DNA of 64,000 bases, taken from JACNJF01 sp050288105 (GTDB lineage Bacteria; Pseudomonadota; Gammaproteobacteria; GCA-001735895). The DNA is taken from assembly GCA_050288105.1 (NCBI GenBank), contig JBNKDE010000016.1, forward strand, positions 21,300-85,299, given 5' to 3'. The stretch's first letter is position 1; every line of letters starts with the position of its first letter. The translations under genes and the position numbers were made by a program. The notes under the pieces are model-generated. The model saw nothing but the letters and a program-made list of their open reading frames with translations. It searched no databases and was not told where the DNA came from. Below, piece after piece: positions 42,016 through 51,016 of the stretch.

Positions 42016-44169
42016 ATGACTGAAGCAGACCATATCGCGTATCAATCCGGGGCCGATTTCGCGGGTGCCCAGCAGCTTATTGATAAGGAAAAGGAATACC
42101 TTAAACAGCACCGTAAAGATTTTGATCCGGAGCATATCAGAGGCCTGGCACTATCGGGTGGGGGTATAAGGTCTGCCAGTTTTTGCCTGGGAGTCGTTCA
42201 GGGCTTAGCGGCCTGTGACCTGCTGAAAAAATTTGACTATCTATCCACCGTTTCCGGTGGTGGTTATCTGGGTGGTTCGCTGTCCTGGTTGTGGAGTGGC
42301 CTGTGGAAGGATAAATCCAGTAGCAGCCCGGACTTCGGCGTCGATCATGATGATTTTCCGTACGGGACCGAAGGACGAAGATTTAATTCTGCTGATGAAG
42401 ATTTGAATCGCCAGCAGTCTTCGCTGCTGCGTCATTTGCGCCAGCATGGAAAATACCTGACGCCAGGCAAGGGCATTACCCTGCTGTCATTCATCTCTAT
42501 CGTATTACGTAGCATCGTAATGGGTTTTCTCAGTATGCTATTGCTCGCCGGTTTTGTATTCTCAACGCTGTATACCTTTGGATTGTTCAATAGCGCCGAA
42601 GCAACTTCAGGTTTTTTTCGCGTTGCTTCTATTCTGGCCTTGCTGGGGTATCTGGTACTGCATGTTTTTTACATGTTTTACGTGGGTAAACAAAAGCATA
42701 GTGGAAATGCAGGGGAGGCTTACCTGAGAAGACGCTGGTTTGAATCGCTGATGCCGGTTTTCCTGAAAAGCCTGCTGGTGTTTTTACTGTTTGGCCTGAT
42801 TCACTGGGTGTATTTTAAACTTAATGTTTACGCTGAGGCAGCGGGTGGCGTAGCTGCCGCATTGGGCGCGTTACTGGGCTCGCTGGGTTCGGAATCCAGA
42901 TGGCGTAAATACCTGTCGCTCATTTCGCATTCTACCCAACTGGTACTTGCAGCCGCATTAATGATATTTGGCATTCTGGTGCTGTCTGATGCCTGGGCAA
43001 ATTACCTGATCCAGACCTTTGGTATGCTGCATTTTGTTGTTGCTGTGATTCTCGCTGCAGCCGTTCTTGCTCTGGCACGATTTCTGCCCATTAATAATAT
43101 CTCGATCCATCGTTACTATCGAGATCGCCTGATGGAATCCTATATGCCTGATGCGGAAAAAGTATTTGCCGGAGCGGATGCGTGCGCTGCTGAACGTGCA
43201 AACACGACAGGAGTACATGAGTTAAACAGAAATCGCTACCCGCAAAGTGAGAAAACCAGTTTGCCCTATCATTTGATTAATACCAATATTATTCTGGTTG
43301 AGTCGAGTATATCCAAGTTTCGCGGGCGTGGCGGGGATAATTTTATACTCAGCCCCCTTTATTCTGGCAGTAATGCTACCGGCTGGCGTAATACAGAGGA
43401 GTTCTGCGACGGCAGCGTGACTTTGCCCAGCGCAGTAGCGATTTCTGGTGCAGCAGCCAACCCCAATGCGGGTGTAGCGGGCCAGGGCCTTTCGATTAAC
43501 CCTGTTATCTCGATATTAATGTCGATATTCAACCTGCGTCTGGGTTACTGGGTGTGTAATCCGGATCCTGATATACAGCCGGATCAATCCCTCGTACCCA
43601 GTTACTATGACCCCGGTTTCTGGGAGGTTTTTAAGCGTAAGAATATGAATGAAAAGGCCGGGTTTGTTCAACTTTCAGATGGTGGCCATTTTGAAAATCT
43701 GGCGCTGTACGAACTGCTGCGCAGGCGTGCGGAATTAATTGTAGTGTGTGATGCGGGCGCGGATCCGAATTATGAATTTGGCGATCTGGCAAATGCAATT
43801 GAAAAGGCTAGAGTTGATTTTGGCGCGGAAATTGTGATTACCAAAAGTATGCTGCAGGAGCTGGTGCCACCGAGTGAGCCCGGACAGCAGGACATGAATT
43901 ATCCGCTGGCGAATAAAAGTTACCTGATTGCTGATATTGTGTATGGTGGTCAGGCGCAGCAGGGCAAGTTGATCTACATAAAAACAACTCTGTCAAAGAA
44001 TCTGTGTGCCGATATCCATGGTTATAAAAGGGCACATCCAGATTTTCCTGATCAAACTACGGTCGACCAGTTTTTTGATGAAGTTCAGTTTGAGGCTTAC
44101 CGCGAACTGGGCAGGCAGATTGTACGAAATATGATGGATGATCCGGAAGTCAAGGCTTTGCTGGATTAA
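42016..44169 (+). CDS. patatin-like phospholipase with internal membrane helices
   Basis: A 717-residue protein. The N-terminal half of a patatin fold is clear: GLALSGGGIRSASFCLG (oxyanion loop) and YLSTVSGGGYLGGSL (Ser in the nucleophile place). The rest is interrupted by ~250 residues with about six hydrophobic helices (roughly residues 150-370). The fold resumes with the catalytic Asp motif VQLSDGGHFENLALYELLRR near 555. Patatin-like proteins are lipid acyl hydrolases. Here the catalytic halves are probably cytoplasmic on a membrane anchor. The ATG at 42016 was chosen because GGGAG lies 6 bases before it; the upstream ATG at 41998 has no such site. Confidence 0.85.
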   Translation: MTEADHIAYQSGADFAGAQQLIDKEKEYLKQHRKDFDPEHIRGLALSGGGIRSASFCLGVVQGLAACDLLKKFDYLSTVSGGGYLGGSLSWLWSGLWKDKSSSSPDFGVDHDDFPYGTEGRRFNSADEDLNRQQSSLLRHLRQHGKYLTPGKGITLLSFISIVLRSIVMGFLSMLLLAGFVFSTLYTFGLFNSAEATSGFFRVASILALLGYLVLHVFYMFYVGKQKHSGNAGEAYLRRRWFESLMPVFLKSLLVFLLFGLIHWVYFKLNVYAEAAGGVAAALGALLGSLGSESRWRKYLSLISHSTQLVLAAALMIFGILVLSDAWANYLIQTFGMLHFVVAVILAAAVLALARFLPINNISIHRYYRDRLMESYMPDAEKVFAGADACAAERANTTGVHELNRNRYPQSEKTSLPYHLINTNIILVESSISKFRGRGGDNFILSPLYSGSNATGWRNTEEFCDGSVTLPSAVAISGAAANPNAGVAGQGLSINPVISILMSIFNLRLGYWVCNPDPDIQPDQSLVPSYYDPGFWEVFKRKNMNEKAGFVQLSDGGHFENLALYELLRRRAELIVVCDAGADPNYEFGDLANAIEKARVDFGAEIVITKSMLQELVPPSEPGQQDMNYPLANKSYLIADIVYGGQAQQGKLIYIKTTLSKNLCADIHGYKRAHPDFPDQTTVDQFFDEVQFEAYRELGRQIVRNMMDDPEVKALLD

Positions 44170-44186
44170 AAGCGGTTTTTGATGAA

Positions 44187-44516
44187 ACCACAGAGGGCAC
44201 AGAGAACACAGAGGTTTTTGATGTGAACCACGAAGCACACGAAGGGCACGAAGAAGAATAATGTTTTCTTCTTTGTATCCTCTTTAGGAAAAATAACCAC
44301 AGAGGGCACAGAGAACACAGAGGGTTTTGATGTGAACCACGAAGCACACGAAGGGCACGAAGAAGATTAAGGTTTTCTTCTTTGTATCCTCTTTAGGAAA
44401 AATAACCACAGAGGCACAGAGAACACGGAGGTTTTTGATGTGAACCACGAAGTACACGAGGGGCACGAAGAAATGAAAGGTTTTCTTCTCTGTGTCTTCC
44501 GTGTGCTCTGTGGTTA
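44187..44516. repeat. tandem array of three ~109-bp repeats (CCACAGAG...CACGAAG)
   Basis: Copies start at 44187, 44296 and 44405 (ACCACAGAGGGCACAGAGAA...), spaced 109 bases. Each holds ACCACGAAGCACACGAAGGG and ends in TTTTCTTCTTTGTATCCTC. The last ends at an inverted GTGCTCTGTGGTTA, which pairs with the CCACAGAG heads. Another inverted CTTCGTGCTCTTCGTGGTTA lies at about 44604-44626. The copies differ at few positions, so the array is recent. No gene is encoded in 44170-44632. Confidence 0.9.
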
Positions 44517-44632
44517 AAGATTTAGCCTGGAATCCAGCACCTCCCTAACCGCAGCGATAGCAAGCCCGGACATTACGGGTAGCATCAACTATAAAACCTT
44601 CGTGTTCTTCGTGCTCTTCGTGGTTAATACAA

Positions 44633-45313
44633 CTACTCAGCAGTAATCGGAATCAACGTCAGTTCAACCCGACGATTCTGCTGACGTCCTTCAGGGGTAC
44701 TATTGCTGGCGATCGGCGTTGTTTCACCCATTCCTACCATCAGCACACGCTCTGCCGCGACGCCATTCTCAATCAGGTAGTTGGCTACGCTACTTGCGCG
44801 GCTATAGGAGAGTTTCTGGTTATAGCTTGCACTACCAACACTGTCTGTATGCCCTGCGGCTTCGATCAGGGTCTGATTGAATTTATTCAGCACCAGGATG
44901 ACCGAACTGAGGACTTCGTTAAAACTGGGTTTGAGTGAAGATGAGTCTGTGCTGAAGGTGATATTTCCAGGCATATTCAGGATCAGGTCTTCACCGCTAC
45001 GGGTTACGCTGACGCCTGTCCCTTCCAGTTGTTTGCGCAGTTGTTCTTCCTGCTTGTCCATGTAGGCGCCTACTGCCGCACCACCTAATCCACCGACCGC
45101 TGCTCCAGTCAGAATGGCTTTGCGTCTGTCGTCACGGCTCTTTTTACGGGCAGAGATATAGCCGACTGCCGCACCGATTGCTGCACCGATAGCACTGTTT
45201 TTTGTGGTGTTACTGGTTTTTTGCTCTCCAGTATAAGGGTCGATGGTGCTACAGCCAGCGATGCCCAGGGTTAGTGCTGAAATCAATACGGTAATTATTA
45301 TTCTGTTGTGCAT
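44633..45313 (-). CDS. OmpA-family lipoprotein (YiaD-like)
   Basis: A 226-residue outer-membrane lipoprotein. The signal ends in the lipobox LGIAGC (Cys21). A glycine-zipper region (about 40-85: SAIGAAIGAAVGYISA, GAAVGGLGGAAVGAYM) precedes an OmpA C-terminal peptidoglycan-binding domain (about 110-220). That domain has ITFSTDSSSLKPSF, AAGHTDSVGSASYNQKLSYSRA and NRRVELTL. It probably links the outer membrane to the cell wall. An extended -10 promoter lies upstream. Confidence 0.93.
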   Translation of the reverse strand: MHNRIIITVLISALTLGIAGCSTIDPYTGEQKTSNTTKNSAIGAAIGAAVGYISARKKSRDDRRKAILTGAAVGGLGGAAVGAYMDKQEEQLRKQLEGTGVSVTRSGEDLILNMPGNITFSTDSSSLKPSFNEVLSSVILVLNKFNQTLIEAAGHTDSVGSASYNQKLSYSRASSVANYLIENGVAAERVLMVGMGETTPIASNSTPEGRQQNRRVELTLIPITAE

Positions 45314-45354
45314 AGGGTTACTCCAAATATTTGTTGTACTGTCAAAACAATCAA

Positions 45355-45363
45355 ACTATAGCA
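45355..45363 (-). promoter_or_regulatory. extended -10 promoter of the OmpA-lipoprotein gene
   Basis: On the minus strand TGCTATAGT gives an extended -10 (TG-N-TATAGT) about 42 bases before the ATG at 45313. No strong -35 is seen, as is usual for extended -10 promoters. Confidence 0.4.
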
Positions 45364-45515
45364 TAGCCTGTTTATTCCAGCGCCCGGGTTTAAATGACAA
45401 TTAACATTTTTTCACAAACTCCAAAGATAGGCTCGGTCGCATTAATTTGGAACAGTTTCATCGCGCTCACGTCATACTGTAAACTTGTCTGAAATTTTTC
45501 TTTGGTATTACTTGA

Positions 45516-46760
45516 ATGATCAACAAAGGACTTCTGTTGAAGCTGTTACCCCTGCTTATTCTGTTGCTTGCGGCCAGTGCCTATGCGTATATGAAATCCA
45601 CCAAGCCACAGCGTGTTAAACCCGAACCAAGGGAAAAGGTGTGGCAGGTAGAGCTGATGCCAGCCAGGCTACAAAGCCTGTCGCCGGTTTTAACGCTTTA
45701 CGGTGAGGTGGAAACGCCTTCCCTGTTACGCTCTGCAGCTCCAGGAGCGGGGCAGATAGCCGCAGTCTTTGTCAAGCAGGGTGAACGCGTGACGGCAGGG
45801 CAGAAATTGCTCGAGATGGATGGGCGGGATTTTGCAGCGAGTAACCAGCAGGCACGAGCCAATGTGGCGGATCTGGAAGCGCAACTAAGCGAGCTGGCCT
45901 TGAAGCATAAGTCCAATCAGCGCAAGCTGGAGCAGGAGAAGAACCTGCTCGAATTGAGCCAGCAGGAATTGCAGCGTGTGCAGCGCCTGAAAAAGAATAA
46001 CCTGAGTTCAGACTCAGCATTAAATACTGCGCGCGAAGCGCTGGCCAGACAGGAGTTGTCGTTGATCGCGATTCAGCTGGCGGTAGATAGCTATGACAGT
46101 AGCAGCAAACAGTTGCGGGCGCGTCTGGAGAGTGCACGCGCGAAATTATCAGAGTCGGATCTGGCAGTTGCACGCAGTGAAGTCATTGCTCCGTTTGATG
46201 GTTTTGTGTCGGAGGTTTCTGTTTCGACTGGCGATCAGGTCAAACAGTCTGAGATCCTGGTCTCGCTGTATGCGATGGACTCGGTGGAGATCAGGGCACG
46301 TATTCCTTCCCTTTACCAGGCTGAAATTGCGCAGGCGCTGGAGACTGGCATCCGTCTGATGGGACAGGCGGAACTATCTGGTGAATCTATCGCGCTGGAA
46401 CTGTCTCGACTTGCTGGTGCTGCCACTCCGGGTGGGATTGATGCTTATTTTCGCGTTGTGCTGGGTTATGAACGCTTGCGTATTGGCAATCTGTTGAAGA
46501 TCAACCTGCAGCGCCCAGTGCAGGATCATGTGGTTGCGGTTCCGTTTAGTGCGATCTATGGCAATAACCGTCTGTTCGTTTTTGATGAGGGACGAATGAA
46601 GGCGCTGAATGTCGAGTCGGTTGGTCAGTATCAGGATGAGTCCGGCAAAAACTGGATGTTGTTGCGTAGTGAGAGGATTGATTCGGATACCCGTATCATT
46701 ACCACGCATCTGCCCAATGCCGTGGATGGCCTGAAAGTTAAACCGGTGTCGAAAAGCTGA
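45516..46760 (+). CDS. RND efflux periplasmic adaptor (membrane fusion protein)
   Basis: A 414-residue HlyD/AcrA-type adaptor. An N-terminal membrane helix (about 5-25) is followed by the first biotinyl-lipoyl half (PGAGQIAAVFVKQGERVTAGQKLLEMD), a long coiled-coil hairpin (about 105-220), and the second lipoyl half (VIAPFDGFVSEVSVSTGDQV). A beta-barrel region completes it. No lipobox Cys is seen, so the N-terminal helix anchors it. It joins the RND pump to an outer-membrane channel; none is encoded here. Its stop overlaps the pump start (TGATG). Confidence 0.94.
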   Translation: MINKGLLLKLLPLLILLLAASAYAYMKSTKPQRVKPEPREKVWQVELMPARLQSLSPVLTLYGEVETPSLLRSAAPGAGQIAAVFVKQGERVTAGQKLLEMDGRDFAASNQQARANVADLEAQLSELALKHKSNQRKLEQEKNLLELSQQELQRVQRLKKNNLSSDSALNTAREALARQELSLIAIQLAVDSYDSSSKQLRARLESARAKLSESDLAVARSEVIAPFDGFVSEVSVSTGDQVKQSEILVSLYAMDSVEIRARIPSLYQAEIAQALETGIRLMGQAELSGESIALELSRLAGAATPGGIDAYFRVVLGYERLRIGNLLKINLQRPVQDHVVAVPFSAIYGNNRLFVFDEGRMKALNVESVGQYQDESGKNWMLLRSERIDSDTRIITTHLPNAVDGLKVKPVSKS

Positions 46761-49700
46761 TGAAACATAAGGATGATCTGCTAGGGATCTTTGCCCGGCA
46801 TAAGGTAGCCCCTAACCTGCTGATGATCATCATGATCATGGTCGGGCTGGTCGCGCTTAAAAAACTCAATGTGCAATTCTTTCCCAATTTCGAGCTGGAC
46901 ATGATTAGTGTCAGCACGCTGTGGAGTGGCGCAACCTCCGAGGATATCGAAAGGGGGATTACCAATCCACTGGAGCAGCGCTTGCGCAATGTCGATAACC
47001 TGAAGGAGATGTCATCATCTTCTGCGGCTGGACTTTCCGGTATTAATCTGGAGTTTGAGGAAGGCACAGACATGGTGCTGGCTCTGGATCAGGTGCGCAA
47101 GCAGGTCGACGATTTCACCAGCTTGCCGCAAGATGCTGAACAGCCGCGTATTGCGCAGGCCGTACGCTATGAATCGGTCGCCCGGATATTAATCAGCGGA
47201 CCGGATAACATTGAGGATTTGCGCAACCTGGCGCGACAATTTGAACAACAGTTGCTGGACAGGGGAATCGATAAGGTTGATCTGGTCGGTTTACCGGAAG
47301 AATCGATTCTCATTACCGTGCCTTCGCAACAGATGTATAGCCTCGGCCTGAGCCTATCACAAATTGGTACTCGGGTAGATCGGGCGAGTCAGGACCTGCC
47401 CGCCGGTCTGGTGGGCGAAAACGACGCAACTCGTGAATTACGTAGTCTCAGCCAGCGCAGAACGCCCAACAGCTTTGACGATTTAGCGGTCATTAGTGAG
47501 CGCGATAGGCGCGTTAATCTGGGTGATATTGCGCAAATCGAAAGGCGTATCAAAACGGGTAAACAAACCATTACCCTGCAGGATAAAAAATCAGCCGTGC
47601 TGGTGTTACAGCGCAGTGAGAATGGGGATACCCTGAAGTCTGCCGAGATCCTGGAGAAATGGGTTAGTGATGTCACGCCCACGTTACCGCCTTCGGTCGA
47701 GATCAAGGTATTCAATGAGCGTTGGCAGTTACTCAAACAGCGCATCATGTTGCTGGTGAAAAACGGTGCCGGAGGACTGATTCTGGTGCTGATGATTCTG
47801 TATGCCTTTTTATCTACCCGCGTGGCATTCTGGGTGGCTGTGGGTATTCCGGTTTCCTTTATGGCGACGCTTGCTGTGATGCTGGTTGTTGGTGAGTCGA
47901 TCAATATGATCAGCCTGTTTGCGCTGATCATGGCGCTGGGTATCATCGTGGATGATGCCATCGTGGTAGGGGAGGATGCCCAGGCTCATTTCGATATGGG
48001 CGAAGACCCGCTAAAGGCCTCCGAAGGGGGTGCCCGGCGTATGCTGGCTCCGGTCATGGCATCGTCCCTGACAACCATTGCCGCCTTCATGCCCCTGTTA
48101 CTGGTGGGCGGGCATATGGGCAATATCATGTCTGCTATTCCGATGGTCATTATCAGCGTGATTGTGGCCTCGCTGGTTGAAAGCTTTTTTATCCTGCCGG
48201 GACACCTCAGGCATGCCTTTGTTGATTCACGGGGTGAGAAAAAATCCAGATTCAAACGCTGGCTGGATGATGCATTTGCCCGTTTCAGAGATGAAAAGTT
48301 CCGGCCACTGGTGGCGCTTGCGATCAGCAATCGCTGGGCCACGATTGCGCTGGGTGCCGGCATGTTTGTTTTTGCGCTGGGCCTCGTGGTTGGCAGTCGA
48401 GTGGGCTGGGCATTCTTTCCTTCACCCGACTCGAGTACGGTGTATGCGAATGTCAGGTTTGTCGCGGGCACCGGTCAGGCAACGGTGGATGACTTCCTGA
48501 AACAGGTGGAAAATAGCTTGCAGCAGACGATGGCTGAAATCGATGAAAAGGTCGTCGATACCTATTATGTGTTACACGCCTCTTCCAGTGGTGCTGGACG
48601 TGCGCTACAGGGTGAACGCAATGGCTCGATCTTCGTGGAACTGGTAGCACCGGATAGTCGCAGTACCAGTAATAATGAATTTATGAACTCCTGGAGAAAG
48701 CGGGTCAAGGTGCCAGCAGGGGTTGAGAGCTTCACGATTATCGCCCAGCGTATGGGCCCTCCCAGTCGTGATCTGGAAGTGCGGCTGACCGGAGAGAATC
48801 CCGCCAACATGAAGCTGGCAGCTCTGGAGCTGGCAGAAGCGCTTAAGGGTATTACCGGCGTCAGCGCGATTGACGACGATTTACCCTATGGCAACGAGCA
48901 GTTGATCTATTCTCTGACTCCTGCAGGCGAAGCGCTGGGCTTATCGGTAAGTGATCTGGGGAATCAGCTCAGGGCCGCCTATGACGGGATACGGCTGCAG
49001 CGCTTCCAGGATGGTGCCGATGAAGTCGAGGTGCGGATTCAGTTGCCTGACAATGAGCGACGCTACCTGGCCAGTCTGGAAGAGTTACCCATTCGATTAC
49101 CGGATGGCTCCTTTATCGCGCTGAAATCAGTTGCCTCCTGGTCCTCGCAGCAGGGCTTTGAAGCATTACGTCATGCTAACGGGAAGCTGGCTGTTTCGGT
49201 CACTGCCGATGTTGATTCTGCACAGAACAGTATCCAGGAAATCACCAATGACCTGCGCCAGTCTACGCTGCCAGCGCTGGCTTCAAAGTATTCGATTGAT
49301 TATTCACTGGAAGGACGGGCTGCCAGCCAGCGCGATACCTTTGCCGATATGGTTATGGGGGGCGGAGTCGCTTTTGCGCTTATTTATCTGGTGCTCGCGT
49401 GGGTGTTTGCATCCTACGGCTGGCCATTGCTGGTGATGGTCGCAATCCCGCTGGGATTAACCGGTGCCGTACTTGGCCACTGGCTGATGGGAATGGATAT
49501 GACCGTGTTGTCGCTGTTTGGGTTTTTTGGCCTGTCAGGGATCGTGGTCAATGATTCAATTATCCTGGTGATCTTCTATAAACATATCCGCGCCAAAGGC
49601 GTGGCTATCAATGAGGCGCTGGTCGAGGCCGCCTGTCAGCGTCTACGTGCGGTGTTACTCACCTCGTTAACGACCATAGCCGGTTTAACTCCACTGTTAT

Positions 49701-49888
49701 TCGAAACTTCGCGCCAGGCACAATTCCTCATCCCTATGGCGGTTTCCATTGCTTTTGGACTGGCCTATGCGACTTTGCTTATCCTGCTGATGATACCTTC
49801 TATGCTGTCAATTTATGAAGATGTGCATCAGTTTCTGGGGCGTTGGACCGCCAGGTCCAGTTCCGATTCGAAACTGGGGCCGGTATAA
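46760..49888 (+). CDS. RND-family efflux permease (AcrB/HAE-1 type)
   Basis: A 1042-residue proton-driven inner-membrane pump of the normal RND length. It has TM1 near residue 20, a large periplasmic region (about 40-335), the TM2-6 block, a second periplasmic loop (about 560-860) and TM8-12. The TM4 proton-relay Asp pair is present in LGIIVDDAIVVGEDA. The second-half repeat has FFGLSGIVVNDSIIL, where Asn replaces one Asp as usual. It is closer to multidrug pumps than to metal pumps, since no metal-binding motif is seen. The substrate is unknown. Confidence 0.94.
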   Translation: MKHKDDLLGIFARHKVAPNLLMIIMIMVGLVALKKLNVQFFPNFELDMISVSTLWSGATSEDIERGITNPLEQRLRNVDNLKEMSSSSAAGLSGINLEFEEGTDMVLALDQVRKQVDDFTSLPQDAEQPRIAQAVRYESVARILISGPDNIEDLRNLARQFEQQLLDRGIDKVDLVGLPEESILITVPSQQMYSLGLSLSQIGTRVDRASQDLPAGLVGENDATRELRSLSQRRTPNSFDDLAVISERDRRVNLGDIAQIERRIKTGKQTITLQDKKSAVLVLQRSENGDTLKSAEILEKWVSDVTPTLPPSVEIKVFNERWQLLKQRIMLLVKNGAGGLILVLMILYAFLSTRVAFWVAVGIPVSFMATLAVMLVVGESINMISLFALIMALGIIVDDAIVVGEDAQAHFDMGEDPLKASEGGARRMLAPVMASSLTTIAAFMPLLLVGGHMGNIMSAIPMVIISVIVASLVESFFILPGHLRHAFVDSRGEKKSRFKRWLDDAFARFRDEKFRPLVALAISNRWATIALGAGMFVFALGLVVGSRVGWAFFPSPDSSTVYANVRFVAGTGQATVDDFLKQVENSLQQTMAEIDEKVVDTYYVLHASSSGAGRALQGERNGSIFVELVAPDSRSTSNNEFMNSWRKRVKVPAGVESFTIIAQRMGPPSRDLEVRLTGENPANMKLAALELAEALKGITGVSAIDDDLPYGNEQLIYSLTPAGEALGLSVSDLGNQLRAAYDGIRLQRFQDGADEVEVRIQLPDNERRYLASLEELPIRLPDGSFIALKSVASWSSQQGFEALRHANGKLAVSVTADVDSAQNSIQEITNDLRQSTLPALASKYSIDYSLEGRAASQRDTFADMVMGGGVAFALIYLVLAWVFASYGWPLLVMVAIPLGLTGAVLGHWLMGMDMTVLSLFGFFGLSGIVVNDSIILVIFYKHIRAKGVAINEALVEAACQRLRAVLLTSLTTIAGLTPLLFETSRQAQFLIPMAVSIAFGLAYATLLILLMIPSMLSIYEDVHQFLGRWTARSSSDSKLGPV

Positions 49889-50036
49889 AAGGAGCATTGT
49901 TTATACAAAATTGGGGAATAAAACATTCGACAGGATTATCTCAATGTATAGATGTGGCGTTTTGCATTTCGAATTAATCGATAGAGCCACATTAAAAAAA
50001 ATATCGGTAACCCCGACTTAACCAAAGGAGATGACC

Positions 50037-50861
50037 ATGTGTGATGAATTCAGTTGTGGCACTGACTATAGCCATATGCCCCCGATTATTGTTCCCGAAG
50101 AAAAGCGTAGAGCGTTTATCAAGGGCTTGATTAGCCTGCCTCTTGCAGCGGTGCTGGCCGATCCCGTGCTGGCTCAGGCAGCGGGAAAAGAGCTGGAAAC
50201 TGTGACGATTAAGACGCCTTCAGGTAAGCCTGCGACGGGTGTTGTTGCGTATCCAGAACAGGGAAACGCACCTACCTTGCTGTTGATTCATGAATGGTGG
50301 GGCTTAAACGACCAGATTAAGTCTGTTGCTCGTGAGTTTGCACAACAGGGATTCCTGACCGTGGCGGTGGATCTGTACAACGGCAACGTGGCCACGGAGC
50401 GCGACGGTGCAATGAAATATATGAAGGGAATGGATCAGGGCTGGGCTAACGAAGCAGTCGTCGCCTGGGTAGACTGGCTACGTAACAATGCCAAAGGCAA
50501 CGGCAAGGTGGGCACCTGTGGCTGGTGTTTTGGTGGCGGATGGTCGCTGAATACCTCGATTCTGACACCGGTAGACGCCACAGTAATCTATTATGGGAAT
50601 GTCAAAAAATCCCCCGCTGAGCTGGCTGCGCTGAAAGGTCCTGTACTCGGACACTTTGGTACGCTGGACAAAAACATTAATGAAAAGATGGTTGGTGCGT
50701 TTGAAAAAGCGTTGGATGAGGCAGGCAAAACCAACTATACGCACCATTGGTACACTGCTAACCATGCCTTTGCTAACCCCAGTGGTGCTCGCTATGATGC
50801 AGATGATGCAGCGTTGGCATGGTCGCGCACGCTGGCTTTCCTCTACAAAAACCTGCAGTAA
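50037..50861 (+). CDS. exported dienelactone hydrolase-family protein
   Basis: A 274-residue alpha/beta hydrolase of the DLH family. The catalytic Cys lies in GTCGWCFGGGW, with LLIHEWWGLNDQI for the oxyanion region, the Asp in GTLDKN and the His in TANHAFANP. An N-terminal KRRAFIKGLISLPLAAVLA segment (about 23-43) ending ADPVLAQA looks like a Tat signal, so the mature enzyme is probably periplasmic, which is unusual for the cytoplasmic catechol-pathway enzyme. The ATG at 50037 lies 6 bases behind AAAGGAG; the ATG at 50031 touches it. The substrate is unknown. Confidence 0.87.
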   Translation: MCDEFSCGTDYSHMPPIIVPEEKRRAFIKGLISLPLAAVLADPVLAQAAGKELETVTIKTPSGKPATGVVAYPEQGNAPTLLLIHEWWGLNDQIKSVAREFAQQGFLTVAVDLYNGNVATERDGAMKYMKGMDQGWANEAVVAWVDWLRNNAKGNGKVGTCGWCFGGGWSLNTSILTPVDATVIYYGNVKKSPAELAALKGPVLGHFGTLDKNINEKMVGAFEKALDEAGKTNYTHHWYTANHAFANPSGARYDADDAALAWSRTLAFLYKNLQ

Positions 50862-51016
50862 TTGATGCCTGAATTCGAGGAACCCAGATTTTTACTTGAA
50901 ATCAGTTTATGTTCGGTAGAGAATCGGTTGCAGTTAAAAACTGTCCCTTTGTTTAACGATGGCAGCGGTTAACACATAAATATAATCAAATACTGATCTA
51001 CTATGAGGAGAACTAA

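Noticed and set aside
44187..44516. Possible CRISPR array
   Set aside because: The repeats are ~109 bases without unique spacers, and no cas gene is near.
47389..48471. Minus-strand open frames opposite the RND permease
   Set aside because: Antisense shadows; the permease is complete and in frame throughout.
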